Shown here piece by piece: positions 1 through 15,900 of a stretch of 64,000 nt of DNA. The stretch comes from Cyathus striatus (Eukaryota; Basidiomycota; Agaricomycetes; Agaricales; Nidulariaceae). The translations under genes were made by a program, and so were the position numbers. The DNA is taken from contig JAOVFP010000002.1 in NCBI GenBank assembly GCA_025738555.1, positions 5,022,001 to 5,086,000 of the forward strand, given 5' to 3'. The notes under the pieces are model-generated. The model was not told the origin of the DNA. It searched no databases and saw only the letters and a program-made list of their open reading frames with translations. The stretch's first letter is position 1. Every line of letters starts with the position of its first letter.

Positions 1-177
1 GCCTCCGAGCTCGGCTGAGCGAAATAGATAGTGAGGTTTGGTAACATGGCCTGGGCGTGTTTGCGAAGCATAAGAACCAAGGTCTCTGACATTGATCACA
101 CCGGGTATAGAGACGAAAGGAGGTTTTGACAGAACGTCAGAAACGTATGCTGGGTCAAGAGGCTGGAGATCGTCCAT
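1..177 (-). CDS. Tyrosine-phosphatase (IphP-type) family protein, N-terminal part
   Basis: The minus strand reads from an ATG at 177 down to the window edge without a stop (59 codons, no intron visible). The product contains GVINVRDLGSY followed by YLFRSAELGG. That is the N-terminal signature (N-x-RDLG ... FRSAE) of the IphP / tyrosine-phosphatase family PF13350, small cytosolic phosphatases with a later HCxxGxxR active site. That active site lies outside the window, so catalytic competence cannot be judged. The gene is divergent from MCM6, with 247 bp between the two start codons. Family assignment is from motif recognition; the substrate is unknown. Confidence 0.75.
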   Translation of the reverse strand, partial: MDDLQPLDPAYVSDVLSKPPFVSIPGVINVRDLGSYASQTRPGHVTKPHYLFRSAELGG

Positions 178-424
178 GGAAATATCGGGAAAAGGAACAG
201 AAATATTCGCAGGCTGAGGAAAGTAGTTATCAGCGGATACTGTATGGTTACATTTAAGGGAAATTACGTGACAGAGTGGCGAAACTGTCACATAGACACG
301 AGACCGCCTGCCCTAAATGCATGACCGTGATCCTCGCAAATTTCGAGTCGCGTCTACTTATCTAACTTGTAACTTGTAACTACCTACCTACTACTTATCC
401 TTCGCCTTATACCCCCCTTCTGCC

Positions 425-3707
<3,283 letters not shown>

Positions 3708-4349
3708 TCATAATACTTCAATGGCACCGTCGAACGTTCACATTTGTACATTTTTTCCGCTGTATTTATTTTGGCATTTTTGTTGTGTATTGCTTCTTTG
3801 TGTATAATAAATGTAAGGTACTTATTATTGGTCAGGATGAATGGGAGCATATGAAAAATGGCCGAGAATGTGAACCGGAGAGGGTTTGTGCCTTTTACTA
3901 GGTCAATTACGTAGTAAATATAGTAGTGTCTAGTAATAGCTAGTAGTATTACTACTGATTTTGTCTTCCTCAGTCAATCCTCAGTAACCATGCGGCTGCA
4001 CGTTGGCTGCACGTGAAAATGTTCATTGATTATGTCATCATCGACATTGTGTCGATACTACTACTAGTACATAGATAAGTACATCATATTTATACTTACC
4101 AAGAATTGTCTTTCAATCTAAACCACCACTCTGAGCCTATACTTATCATATTAGGGGTTTGGAATACCATTCGCAGTTGGGCGACATCACTGTGCGGGAA
4201 ACATTTACAGATGCGCCCGGTTAACGTCACAACCTAAGCAAGCCTTGAAACTCTGTGCTACCTGGCAGTCAAAATTTTCCATCCATATACAAAAATACTC
4301 GATAAAATTCCAGGAGACAAATTATCTAGCTGGACATACGACGAGCGAA
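3708..4349. other. MCM6-formin intergenic region with a candidate formin 5' exon
   Basis: This AT-rich stretch has repeated TAGTA/ACTACT motifs (about 3905-3960 and 4055-4075). The segment 4155-4219 can be read as an exon (GLEYHSQLGDITVRETFTDAP) ending at a GTTAAC donor. A 109-nt intron (4220-4329 region, acceptor TATCTAG) would join it in frame to the formin ATG exon. The true formin start may therefore lie further upstream. Nothing else was recognised. Confidence 0.4.
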
Positions 4350-7300
4350 ATGCCGAAACAGCCATTGGCGGTGCCGACCATTTTGCCAATGGGATCCCTT
4401 TACTTTGTGGAAATCCCGGAGGATGGAACGGCACAGGATCTTATTGATACACTGCTGGAAACTGATGGGGTCAAGCGCGAAATACTGGGAGAGTTAGAGG
4501 ACAAGGGATGGGCATTGCAACGAACGCGCATCGAACGCGAAGGAAGACCCTGGGAAGAGGCTGAATTAGAAGCGCTAGGGAACGGTAAGGGACACCTCTT
4601 AAATCTATAGTGCAGTCTCCTTAAACTGGAATATTATATTATAGGACTCGTTGGAATGGATATTGTAATTTCCAAAATGCTTGGCGATGGCTCTGAAGAG
4701 ATCAACGTGCAACGCCATTTCTCGTCATTTCCGCTGACATCACATCTTCACAAGCCTATTCTTCGACTAGTTTCTCTTCATCCATTTCTCTCGCTCACTG
4801 TATCAATTTCACGCGTTCCTGAGATTCATGATGGCTTCCGATATAACGTTTTTATTTCAAAAGAGACCACCACAGCCAATGTTATTTCGTTGGTGACAGA
4901 GGAATTAGGTCTTGCAAAGTCCTTACCTGTTCCAGGGGGCGGCGCGCTTGAATATGTTGTAGAAGAAGTTTGGACGGACGGAGAATTAGAAAGTGCGTTG
5001 CCAATGCGTTGCTGTTTATATTGTGGTAAACATCACACAACTAACAACATTGGATCCAGACTCACTGAGGCTTCAACGAACTTCGATAATTTATGAGATT
5101 TTAGCTTTGCCATTCTCTCCTAATCCGTTCAGCTCAGCTGCGAGACGCTGGTTTAGATTTTGTGTACCAGACGAGTGGTATCGACGCTCCGAGCCCCGGG
5201 ATGTCCCTGCAGCGATGATGCCTTCGCAGGATACTTTGAACCGACTTGCCGCCCCCGAAGAATCCGATGAAGAATCCGGCGACGAAGGGACGGCAAAATT
5301 AAATGGTAAACCTTATGCGCAACCTGCGGTTCAGGATGTCAGTAATACAGCGGCTCATACACACGTGGCTCCAAGTAGTCGATTCAGTATCTTCGACAGC
5401 TGGATGCGTCCGTCGTCGCCATTGGCCTCTGGTCACTCAGCAGCTTCGGAGAGGAGACTTAGCGTGAGCGAGCCAACTCCTCTGCAGCAGCAAGTAAGCA
5501 GTCTTGATGCAAGAGCTGCTGAGATTGATGAGGAAAATGTTGAAGACTTCGAAGAGGCTTTCATTCAGATGCTTGTACGTCTAATTTACTATGAGTTATC
5601 AATTTTCGTCACAGTTTTGCAGGATGATTTAGGTCTCAAAACGGATAAGAGGGCTGCTATGCACGCTTTGCCATTAGAGCGTAAGCAGTACCTACTCCGT
5701 CAGAATCGCGAGTTTCAGGCATCTACTTCAAAACAACCTTCACCAAGGACCACTTCTATCTACGGCCCATCAAGCGCACCATCCTTGCTACCGCGGCTCG
5801 CTCCCCAGCTTACAGGGGAATCTTTTATGCGGCGACTTTCCAACGTTGGTTGGGGTTCATCTGCAAGTGCCACACCTGTTGCCATTTCGACTCGTTCTAT
5901 TGGCGAGCACACAGTTCTCGATGATGTCAAAGACTTACACAAAGAGCAGGTACGATCTACTATAGAAAATTCCCAGCCAATTCAGTCACAAGGAACAGGA
6001 GGCCTGTGGAGTAGCTGGTGGGCATCCTCCGGCGGGAGTGGGACAGTAGACAGAAACAAAGAAACGCAAAAGACAGTGAAAGCATATATCGATAGTCTGA
6101 AGGTTAAGACCATCGATATGAAACTAGTAAAACATTTGATTACCTTACGAGTCCATTTGTCGACGGCCAAGGTTCAATTTATTGAAGAATTTATCAGGAC
6201 CGAGAAAGGACTTGACGTATTGGGAAACATGCTCGCAAACCTCGTAGGAAGGGGCGGAAAGAAGCAAATCTTGAGTGAAGTCGAGACAGCCGTTGTCCTG
6301 GAAGTTATCAAATGCCTTAGAGCTTTGCTTAACACGGAGGTTTGCATTTCGCTAGACGTATCATTGTTATGCTTAAACATGATTGGCAGGCTGGCTTTAA
6401 TCAAGTCTTGAAATCGCCCACACTCATCACCCACACTTCGTATTCTTTACATACTTTTTCTCCAAAGGTCAAAGCTCTAGCTTGCGAACTCCTTGCTGCC
6501 ATTTGCTTTCTTTCTGTTTCAGAAGGCCATTCCTCCGTTCTGGCTGCATTGTCTGACTTTCGTGTGGCATTTGATGAGGCCTTTCGTTTCGAAACACTGT
6601 TGGCGACACTTCATCTTCCAGATGGTGACTATGCGAGAAAGCTCAGTGTGATAGAACTTGACGACGGTATTTGGGAGGCCAGAACTGCAACTATGACTTT
6701 TATTAATGCCATAACCAATTGCCCTGAGTCTTTAGAGCAAAGGTTGCAACTTCGGGAAGAATTTGGGCGAAGGGGTTTGAACGAAATCATAGTAGTAAGA
6801 GAGAAAACATTCATTCTCCACCTGTCGCTCATCTAGTATTTAGGCACTCAGATATATAAAACCTCCGGAGTCCTTGCTGATACAACTAAATGTGTACGCG
6901 GAAGAAAAATTCGAAGACGAAGAAGACGCTCGTGAACGCGCCCAGTCAATGTTATTGCAGAGGTCCCAAGGGCCTAGTCATGAATTAATGTCTGTTTTTC
7001 AGAACATTACGCAGATAACTCAAGAATATCCAAATCTTCAGCCTCTTTTAATCGGCATTATCAATACCTGTGAACACATCTTGCAAACTGATAACGCTAT
7101 GTACGCAATTCCTCGAATGCCAATCTACCATGTCTGACGCCAGCGTTCAGCACGACGAAGGTCGAAATTTTCTCCATAGTTCAGCGTTTTCTGGATGATA
7201 TATTTAATAAAGATGTTTTGTAAGTGTATTTAAGTCCAGGTCAATGTTAGCTCATAATATATACACGTATTCAGTGATTACAGCGCGTTAATCAGATGCT

Positions 7301-10300
7301 TTTCTGAATCGCTACAATTTGTTACGGGACATGCAGTCGATCCTAGGACGATGCTTGGTAATAGTAATGTAAATTATATGGGAGAACTAGAAGGTCTTCG
7401 GCTCAGGGTGAATGAACTTACTACTGAAGTAATGATTTCTTTCATGTCCTGCCTCCTGTCATATGTCATCTAATAAGTTTCATAGCAAATTACTCTGAGA
7501 GACGATCTTGCTCAAAGCACAGCAGAATTGAATATTTTGAAATCTCTTCCTCAAGGTCCACCTACTTTTTTGGACGCAAAATCTTCTGCAAGGAGCGCTC
7601 CAGAGGTCAGAAATCCTGTGTAATTAAGTTCAAATATTTGACCAACACTTCCAAATATAGCATCTTCATGGACTCGTACAAAGATTAGTTCAAAAGGAAA
7701 AGCAAGTTAATCAGCTGCAGACTGATCTCGATCGTTTTAAGGCTCAGGGTACAGCGGAAGATCGTGAATTGGTATGAAACCTTCTTATTCTTGTTCTCTA
7801 TAATTTCTTACTGATTCTTTCAAGAATGAAAGGATTAAGCGCGAGCGTGATAGGACAAAATGGAATGCGCTAATGGATGAAATCGCAAAGCTGAAAACCC
7901 AGGTCCGTGATAAGACTGCTGCTGTCTTTACTATTATGTTCTATATTCAACTCACAAGGGTTTTAGAATGAATATCTTACTTCATCCGTAGACAATAAAG
8001 ATAAGGAAATCTTGTTTTTAAAACGTGCATTGGAATCAGTATACACGCGATTTCTATCAAGAGAAGAAGCTCGCGATCTGCGTCGCGAAGCAGAAGTTGA
8101 CGCAGAGGTTCTTGCCAATCGAACCATCGAGCGGTTGACCGAAAAAGAAAAGCAGATATCAATTCTTCTTGGCGAGATATCGAACTTGAAGGCACGACTA
8201 GCCTCAAAGCCTCTCTCCGAACAAGAATTCAAGGCAAAATCTCCACCACCTCCGCCACCACCTCATAAGAAAGTACTGCGATCTGACAAAATTTATGATC
8301 TTGCTTCGCGCACTGAACCGCCTAACGGTTTCATGCCTTCGTTACCCTTATCGCCATTATCAGAACCTTCTGTCTTGCTGACATCACAATCTGCGGACGT
8401 AATGATGCTTTCTTCCGTCGTAACACCACCCCCACCACCCCCTCCGGCGCCGCCAGCTCTACTTTCCTCCTTTTCCCCCCCACTTCCGCCACCCCCTCCA
8501 CCACCACCACCACCTCCGCCCCCTCCTCTATCGACTCTATCCATAGGCTTTTCAGCTTCCTCTTCTCCGTCCTCCCCTCCTCCTCCTCCTCCTCCTCCTC
8601 CCCCAGCCATTCCTTCTGCAATGCAATCACACTGTATCGCTGGGGGTGTCCCCCCGCCTCCTCCCCCGCCTTCCGCCTTTAAAATCGGCAACCGCAAAGC
8701 ATCTCATCCTGCTAAACGACTGCGGCCCTTTTTCTGGAACAAGGTTGACTTGTCTACGGTATCGGCCAGTACCGTTTGGGATGAAATACCTGACATTGAA
8801 ATGCCGGTGGATGTGCGTGATATTGAAGCAACGTTCACCCTAGACAACAGTACTGCAAAATACCCATCCTCACACATTCCCAATATTGCGGCAAAGAAAG
8901 ATGTCACAACATTACTTGATATTACACGCGCAAATAACATTGGTATGGTTCCATTGAATTGCTTTTTTTTTCTAGCATGTGTATTAACATTTATTAGCCA
9001 TCATGCTCTCCCGTATAAGACTTGGTCACAGAGAAATTCGCAGTGCTTTGCTAAGTCTGAACGACGATAAACTTTCTATTGACCATCTTAAGGCCATAAG
9101 CAAGCAACTTCCAACTTCTGATGAGGCATGATACTTTAATTCTATTTATTCCCTCTCGAGCTGATGATTGGCTGACGAACATCGCGTAGATGGAAAGAAT
9201 AAAGGATTTCGGAGATATCACCAAACTTTCCAACTCTGACAAATATTTCAGCGAGGTACGTCTTTTCACTCAGTCAACAGTCTCCCGAAAATGTCTCTGA
9301 AAGTTGATACCAGATTATGAGCATCCCGAGGCTGGCAGAAAGGCTGGAATGTATGATCTTCCGCCGGAAGCTTGAGCTTGATATCGAAGAAATTCGGCCA
9401 GACCTAAGTACACTCCGAGATGCCTCGGATGAACTTCGGAATTCGACGAAATTTAAGCAGATACTACGGGTGAGGTTATTATATTATCTTACAACTCGTG
9501 CCATTTCACAAGTACCCAGATCGTCTTGACCTTAGGTAACACATTAAACGGATCAACTTTTCGTGGCGGAGCAAGAGGCTTTCAGCTAGATTCATTAGTC
9601 AAGGCAGGATTATATCGCCTAATGGCATTCCTTTATCTATCTAAGTCCAGAATTAGATGAAAGAGACGAAGACGGTACATGGAAGTATAGGCTGCCCAAC
9701 ACTACTTCATTATCTTGCCTTAGTGCTGCTCAGGAAGGATTCCACGCTTCCACTGTTTATTAACGAGCTTCCTAGCATTGAAGCTGCTGCTAGGAGTATG
9801 AGAGTTTAATATGTATTCATCGTCGTAATGCTTACTCATAAATATCATTAGTATCCGCGCAGACACTGCTGCAGACTATAAACTCTGTCGTGTTGGGACT
9901 TGAACGAGTAAAATTAGAGATACACGAATTGCAGCGACTGGATTACCGCGACTCTGAAGACAGGTTTTGTCTTGTTATGAAGGTTAGCTCATTCTTATTC
10001 TATAACTTCGTTTAGCCGTCTCTCAAAGCCTTGTCAGCCATTTATTGAAAATAAGTTTCCTGCAGTTGACGCTCTTAAGAAGCTGGGTACTGCAGTCAAT
10101 GAAAAGCTTCGTTCATTGTTGATATATTACGGCGAAAATCCTGATTCCCCCGACGCTCCTAAACCGGAAGATTTCTTCGGAATTATATCGTCATTCTCTT
10201 CATTGCTACAGGTAAGTATATTGCACGCAAGGTGTTTTATACCAATTTTAATATTATTTTTTTAGAAATACGCAGTGGAGGTCCATGATGCAGAAGAACA

Positions 10301-10547
10301 AAGAAAACGGGCTGCCCTTGTTACCAAACCGCGAGCCAATGAAACCCAAGAAAAGACAGTAACGAAGCCAAACCTTCTGGAAATTCCGCTTCCTCATGGT
10401 CAACAAACATCTGTTGGGCGAGGTGACGTGGACCAAGCTATACGTAGTATGCGAGAAGGGAAACGAAGAGTTCGCGCTCCTCGTCCTTTGAGCAAGATAT
10501 TTTTAGATGGTGGTGGGATGAGACAGAGCCGTGTATTCGACTCGTAG
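4350..10547 (+). CDS. Diaphanous-related formin (GBD/FH3-FH1-FH2)
   Basis: Formins nucleate and elongate unbranched actin filaments at the hyphal tip and at septa. From the ATG at 4350 about 20 exons fit together in phase and give about 1,714 aa. In order: an N-terminal Ras-association-like segment (about residues 1-200), a GTPase-binding/FH3 armadillo region (about 5,530-7,200 nt), a coiled coil (7,380-8,200), an FH1 segment with proline runs of up to 11 (8,240-8,680), an FH2 domain (8,690-10,210; KRLRPFFWNK, MLSRIRLGHREI, LTLGNTLNGSTFRGGARGF), and a basic DAD-like tail (DQAIRSMREGKRRVRAPRP). Two FH2 introns, 9126-9189 and 9604-9656, appear to use GC donors. The start is uncertain because an in-frame upstream exon at 4155-4219 is possible. 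This is probably the single septation/polarity formin (SepA/Cdc12-like). Confidence 0.9.
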
Positions 10548-10724
10548 ATGATATATTTCAGTGTCATCCCTTTGACATTTATGTATGTATTATCTAACGA
10601 TTTGTAGACATACGAAAGCTTTTCTTGTTCTTCCGTAGAAGACTTCAGATATAATCTATTGCAATATACTATAGTATACATGTGTATTTTACAGAAGGAG
10701 CGCTACTGTCCAAGATGGCATCAT

Positions 10725-12278
10725 TTAGGCCACTTTGATGACGACCTTTCCAACGTGCTTCTGGGACTGAAGGTGCCTGTAGGCATCAGGAGCCTGTTCG
10801 AAAGGGAACACTTTGTCAATGACGGGCCTCGTCACCTCGGGATTGGCAGCCAAGAGACGGTTGAGGGCTTCAAATCTAAGAGATGGGCGCGAATGGACTT
10901 GATCAGTTGTAATACCAAACGTCTAACATGTGCTACATACTGTGCCACAGAGCCAATCTGAATACCACGGAACGTGATTGCCTTGGAAATCAGAGAAATG
11001 ACGGGGCTTTCGCTGTTGGAGGGCTGTGAAAATAGCATTAATAAGCCACCATGTCCAAGCGCCTGGGGTATAAAGACTGAAGGTACTTACACCTGCGACA
11101 AAACCGATGATGTGTGCAGTAGCAGCATGCCTCATGGAGGCGATACTCTTAGGAAGAGTGCCGTCACCACCGACTTCAATGACATGGTCGACACCACGGC
11201 CGTTAGTCTAAATTTTGTATTCGTATTTAGGGGCATCATATAGGTGTATTAAGATACGAACGAATTTCAGAACTTCCTGATCCCAGTCCGGGACCTTCTT
11301 GTAGTTGATGACGTGCTTGGCACCGAGTTTGGTAGCGACCTTCAACTTCTCATCAGAAGAAGAAGTGGCAATAACATTGGCACCGGCAGCAACAGCAAGT
11401 TGAAGAGCCCAGCTGAGCATGACCATATTTAGAAATCCAAGTTGGGTAAAGGAAGGTAGCTTACATCGAGACACCACCAGTTCCGAGAACGAGAACATCA
11501 TCGCCAGCTTTAACGGGAGTAGGTCCATTTAGTGCGTTGTATGCTGTCAAGCCGGCACAACTGGTAGCAGAAGTGAAAACAAGTAGGACTAATTATACGA
11601 GTCACTTACGGAAGAGTGGAGGCTTCTTCGTACGAAAGGTGGCCGGGGATTTTGACAAGGGACTAAGATGTGGAAGTCAATAAATGTTATAATAAATAAT
11701 ATTTAGTGGCACGCACGTAGCTGGGGAATGTCCTGAACTCAGTCAAGACACCCTGGGCCTGGCCACCCATGGAGGTGAGTTGGATGGGTCGGGTAAGGTC
11801 ACCGTAAACGTGCTCAGTAGCAAAGTTGGCGCAGACACGGTCGCCGACTTTCCACTTTGTAACGTCCTCGCCAACAGCTACGACCTCGCCGGCGGAATCA
11901 GAGCAGGGAACAAGGTCGTCTGGAAGTCTATTTAACGCATTAAACAAAGTTTAAGAGGTCGAATGCAGAATCAGTGCTTACTTTCCCTCCCTGTAACGTC
12001 CAGTGGCAATCATGAGATCACGATACTGAAGTATGGCCGAATCAGTTCCAGAACCAGAAATGTAAAGACTTCTGTACCTGAAGAGAGACAGCATGGATTT
12101 TGACAAGGACATCATTGGCTCTTGGCTTCGGGACTGGTACCTCTTTTATCTTGAGGTTGTCCAAAGATCCAAGCTATTCAGAAAAAGGTGGCACATAAAC
12201 TCTCGGAGTCACAAGTTCAGGGGGGCAACAACATACAGTGGGTAGGTAAACCTGACGAGCAGAAGCGGGGACGGACAT
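10725..12278 (-). CDS. Zinc-independent MDR oxidoreductase (quinone oxidoreductase / alcohol dehydrogenase-like)
   Basis: This is a cytosolic NAD(P)H-dependent oxidoreductase of the medium-chain dehydrogenase/reductase superfamily. The start ATG at 12278 gives MSVPASARQVYLPT. About nine exons then encode the GroES-like domain (SDSAGEVVAVGEDVTKWKVGDRV) and a Rossmann domain (VLVLGTGGVS, WALQLAVAAGANVIAT, GRGVDHVIEVGG). It ends in HVGKVVIKVA and TAA. The GHE zinc-ligand motif of classical alcohol dehydrogenases is replaced by CSDSAGEV, and there is no structural-zinc cysteine cluster. It therefore belongs with zeta-crystallin/quinone-reductase-like members. The substrate cannot be predicted. 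Confidence 0.85.
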
Positions 12279-12948
12279 GATGATCTTGCAATTACTAAGA
12301 GTGTAGCTGGGACAGAGGATTGGGTGTATCCTGGAGGGTATGAAGGTTTATATAGCTTGTTCTGCACGTCCCTTGTGAGACTAGATTTGGGTGTGCAACA
12401 GCTGAATCAATCGATGCGTTGATATCCGAGGCAAGAATCAGTTGGCAAGGGGCAGTACCATGCAATTGCGCCAATAGAACCAAGGAATAGAGACGGATTG
12501 CGTATTCCATAGGATTCCACAAGATGGTTTACTCTGGGTTGACCGGTGAGATAGTATAGTGCCCCGAGAATATAGTGTGGAGTGACACGACAATAGCAAT
12601 GGCATTTTTGAGGGTTGCCAGCTTATGTGAGAACAAGGGATCCATGACCCGGGAAGGAAAGGGAATGGAATGGAACGGTGGCGAGGTCACTCGAGATGGT
12701 TGATAGAAGCGCGCTGAGCGTAGTCTGGCGTACTTGGTAGAGATTTGACAGGGATTCTCTTATCGCAAACATCGCCATCAACATCTCAGCAACCAAACCG
12801 AAGGCAAGCGAACGATACCGAACGTTTCCAGCGGTAAATGCACTTCGACCGCAACCGAAGGATATAATTGTAACACACTGACAGATGTAGGGACTCCATC
12901 CCGTAGAGTATGTAATTATAGATTGTAAGTAACATAATTAACCGTCTT
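12279..12948. other. Intergenic region upstream of the MDR gene
   Basis: It holds the promoter of the minus-strand MDR gene and the 3' end of the lipin gene. Only short ORFs without protein character were seen, and no clear motif or repeat. Confidence 0.5.
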
Positions 12949-15900
12949 TCAGATGAAGGGAACATTCTGCATCTCTCCGGCAGCTGCAAAGTCTTCGTCA
13001 AACGCTTCTTCCGCCGCAGCCTCTTCATCAATGGGTTCGTCTTCGTGAACCTCTACCTCTTCTTCATACTCGTGTTCTCCTTCCTCCTCCTCGAGATCAT
13101 CGAAATTCATGTCGTCTAGGCTGCCAGGCATGCTCGTCATACTCCTCCTCCTCTCTCTCCTACGCTTCCTTCCGTCCACGTCAGAGCTCAATTCTTCCGA
13201 GTCCTCATCATCGGAATCCGCATATGACGACGAACGTGAATCAGGACTGACGCTCCTCCGTATATCGTTTACGGTCGACATAAACCCAAGTGTCGTGCTG
13301 AGCTTCTCTAACGATGATAATTGCCGTAGATGAGAACTTCTATATACGCCCCCTTCATTTGAATTCAGGTTATCGACAGGAATAGACATGCTTGATTGTC
13401 GACTTCCCACAAGGCTGAAATTTCTGAGACGTGCAAATGTGCTTTGATTTGAGGTATCCGATCGTGCGCTCAACGCCGGTGAAGGTGGTGATAAATCCGG
13501 AAGCGGGAAATCCTGTATTGGTGCTTTCCAATAGTTGAAGTCAGTGAACTCTGGTGTCCACTTTCGGTGAATAGGCGGGAACATCTGGTCAACCAGATCT
13601 GTCATGTGAATGTATCTAATAAAAAGGGTCCTCTGTTAACATTGTCCAGATAAATTGCACGTCGGTAGCTACTTACGAAGACTTATACCCAGCAAGTTCC
13701 AACAGTTCCATCTTCACTTCTCCCGCCGAGTCAATGGTGAATATTTTTGCACTGGGAATATCTACGCTTCTGTAAGATAACGCATCTGTGATCCGGTTCC
13801 CAAATCCTGCATAAAATGGGTTCTTCGCGGACTCCCCGAACAGGCGACGGATGTCTCGAAGACATGCCATCTTAAACACCTCAGGTTTGCGCATTATAAC
13901 CTCCCTGATTTACATCGAATAGACTCATAAGGACGTCAAGATCGTTAAAATAAGCGAGTCTCACCTGTGTAGTGATGCCATGAGCCGGTCGGGGCTCATA
14001 ATAACTGGCCCTTCGGGGAGCTGGTAGTCGTTTTGCTTGATCCCTTTGAGATAGTCACGGGTTGCGTCTGCTTGGCCAATAGCGCGAGAAGTAAGATACA
14101 TGATTTTGTATCCATTCCGTGTGATATCTGTGTATAACTTTGCGACTCCCAAGTGAGTCCAATCGCGTCCAATCATGGCAAAGACGTGCCCTAGACCATC
14201 TGATCTACATTGCGGGGTACCAATTCAGTGTTCAAAATAAATTTTCTGTCATTTTAGAACTTACTTAGTGATAGTGCCGTCGATATCAGAAACAACAACA
14301 GAATCGCTGTAATCCCAAACGAAAATCCTTGCAGTAGCAGCAGGGACACCTGAAGCAGAAAGCGAGAATGTAATGGTATTGGCGCCCAGCTTCAGGTTAA
14401 GCGCTTTCTAATACGCACTAGGTAGTCAATCTATAGATCAGTCACTGACGACCGAAGGACTTACAAGTTGATCCGAAGTCAATCTCAGTGTCTTCGCAAA
14501 TTTCTTCGTGCGGACCGGAGTAGCCTGGTCCTGCGTTATCGTTCCGGTAGGTGAAGGTTTCCCCTTTGGTGCTATGCGTTCTTTCACAGGTGTTGAAGGT
14601 AGAGCTAGCGCAGACTCAACTTCTTTCAGCATTTGCGTGTTGTATGACTGCGACTTTCCGACCTTCTCTACCGCGGGTATAGTCGATAATGCAGGTTCCT
14701 GCATCTTCATTAGATGTGGAAAACAACCGTACCAGGGTAAAAAAACGTACAGACGCCAAGGGTTCCGACGCCGTTCCTCTCAATTCCGGTCTATCACCCT
14801 TGTTTTTCGCCTCGTTATCCTGCCTCCGACTACGACTCCACCATTGCACCCAAGATGACGATGTTGGCTTCTTTCTGCTCTGAGTGGCCTCATCTTCCTT
14901 CAGCTCTTCGGTGGCAGATAGACTAGAAGGAGTAGGAGGTCTCTCTTCATCGTCTGACATAGGTGAAACTGGACGGGAAGGTAATGCAGCATTTTCACGA
15001 TACTGAAGAGCTGCTTCTCGCCAATGAATAAGGGAATCCATGAGAGGTGAGCCATCGTTACGAGAAATGTACCTTCAGAGCTCGGCGTCAGCGTCATCAG
15101 TACAAGTGACGAGTAATAAAAAAACGTACCGTTCCTCCGCCCAACGAATAACCAATCCTGGATCACGAACAATGGAATCATCGAGCAAGAACTGTTCAAA
15201 TGTAACTTTATGCTTGTTAAACACTTCAGATGCTTCAACTTCATCTTTGGATCCAAATACGGAACCGCCGCTCGTGCTGTCCCTGCTCTTTCTCCCTCTA
15301 TGTTCCTTCTCGCCCACATTTATCAAGCCTAGTTCAAACACTACCTTGTTTCCTTCGATATTTAATAAAAAACGCGAAGGATCATTCCTCTTTGCGCTAA
15401 GTCGTCCACCGGCACCAAATGACTGATTCGTCGTTGTGGGTTTATCCAGCGATAAAGTGTGCTCCCTCACTTTCCGGCTTCCTGGCTTTATAATGTTCAC
15501 ATGGCTCCCTTCAAGCTCTGGAGGAACACTGTGGCTCCTCACCAAGTCTGCATCGTCTACTCCCAGTAGTGACATTTTCCCCGTATCATGAACCCTCAAT
15601 TCCGAATCTGAATGTTCCTCCTGATCCAACTTCAGACCAGATGCTTTGCCTTTTCCCTTTTTACACCATAGATCCAAGCCTTCCTCTGTGCCAAATGACA
15701 TCTTCAAAGGAGAAGGTTGCGGAAAGTTGCCCCATTCCCATGAATACTCTTGCTGAGATGGAAGTTGAAGTTTCGAAGAAGATGCTTTGGATGTTGGTAA
15801 CGCATCATGGTCTTCCAAATGTGGTGGAGGCTCCGAGGTAGCACGGAAGGCGGGAAAAGAGACAGGAGAATCCGAAACTTTGCTTAAGGTAGGATAGTGC

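Noticed and set aside
5950..5985. GT...AG segment inside the formin
   Set aside because: At 36 nt it is too short for an intron and is in frame, so it was kept as coding.
8293..8697. Reverse-strand Gly-rich ORF of 134 aa
   Set aside because: It is the antisense of the formin FH1 proline codons; the forward strand carries the conserved protein.
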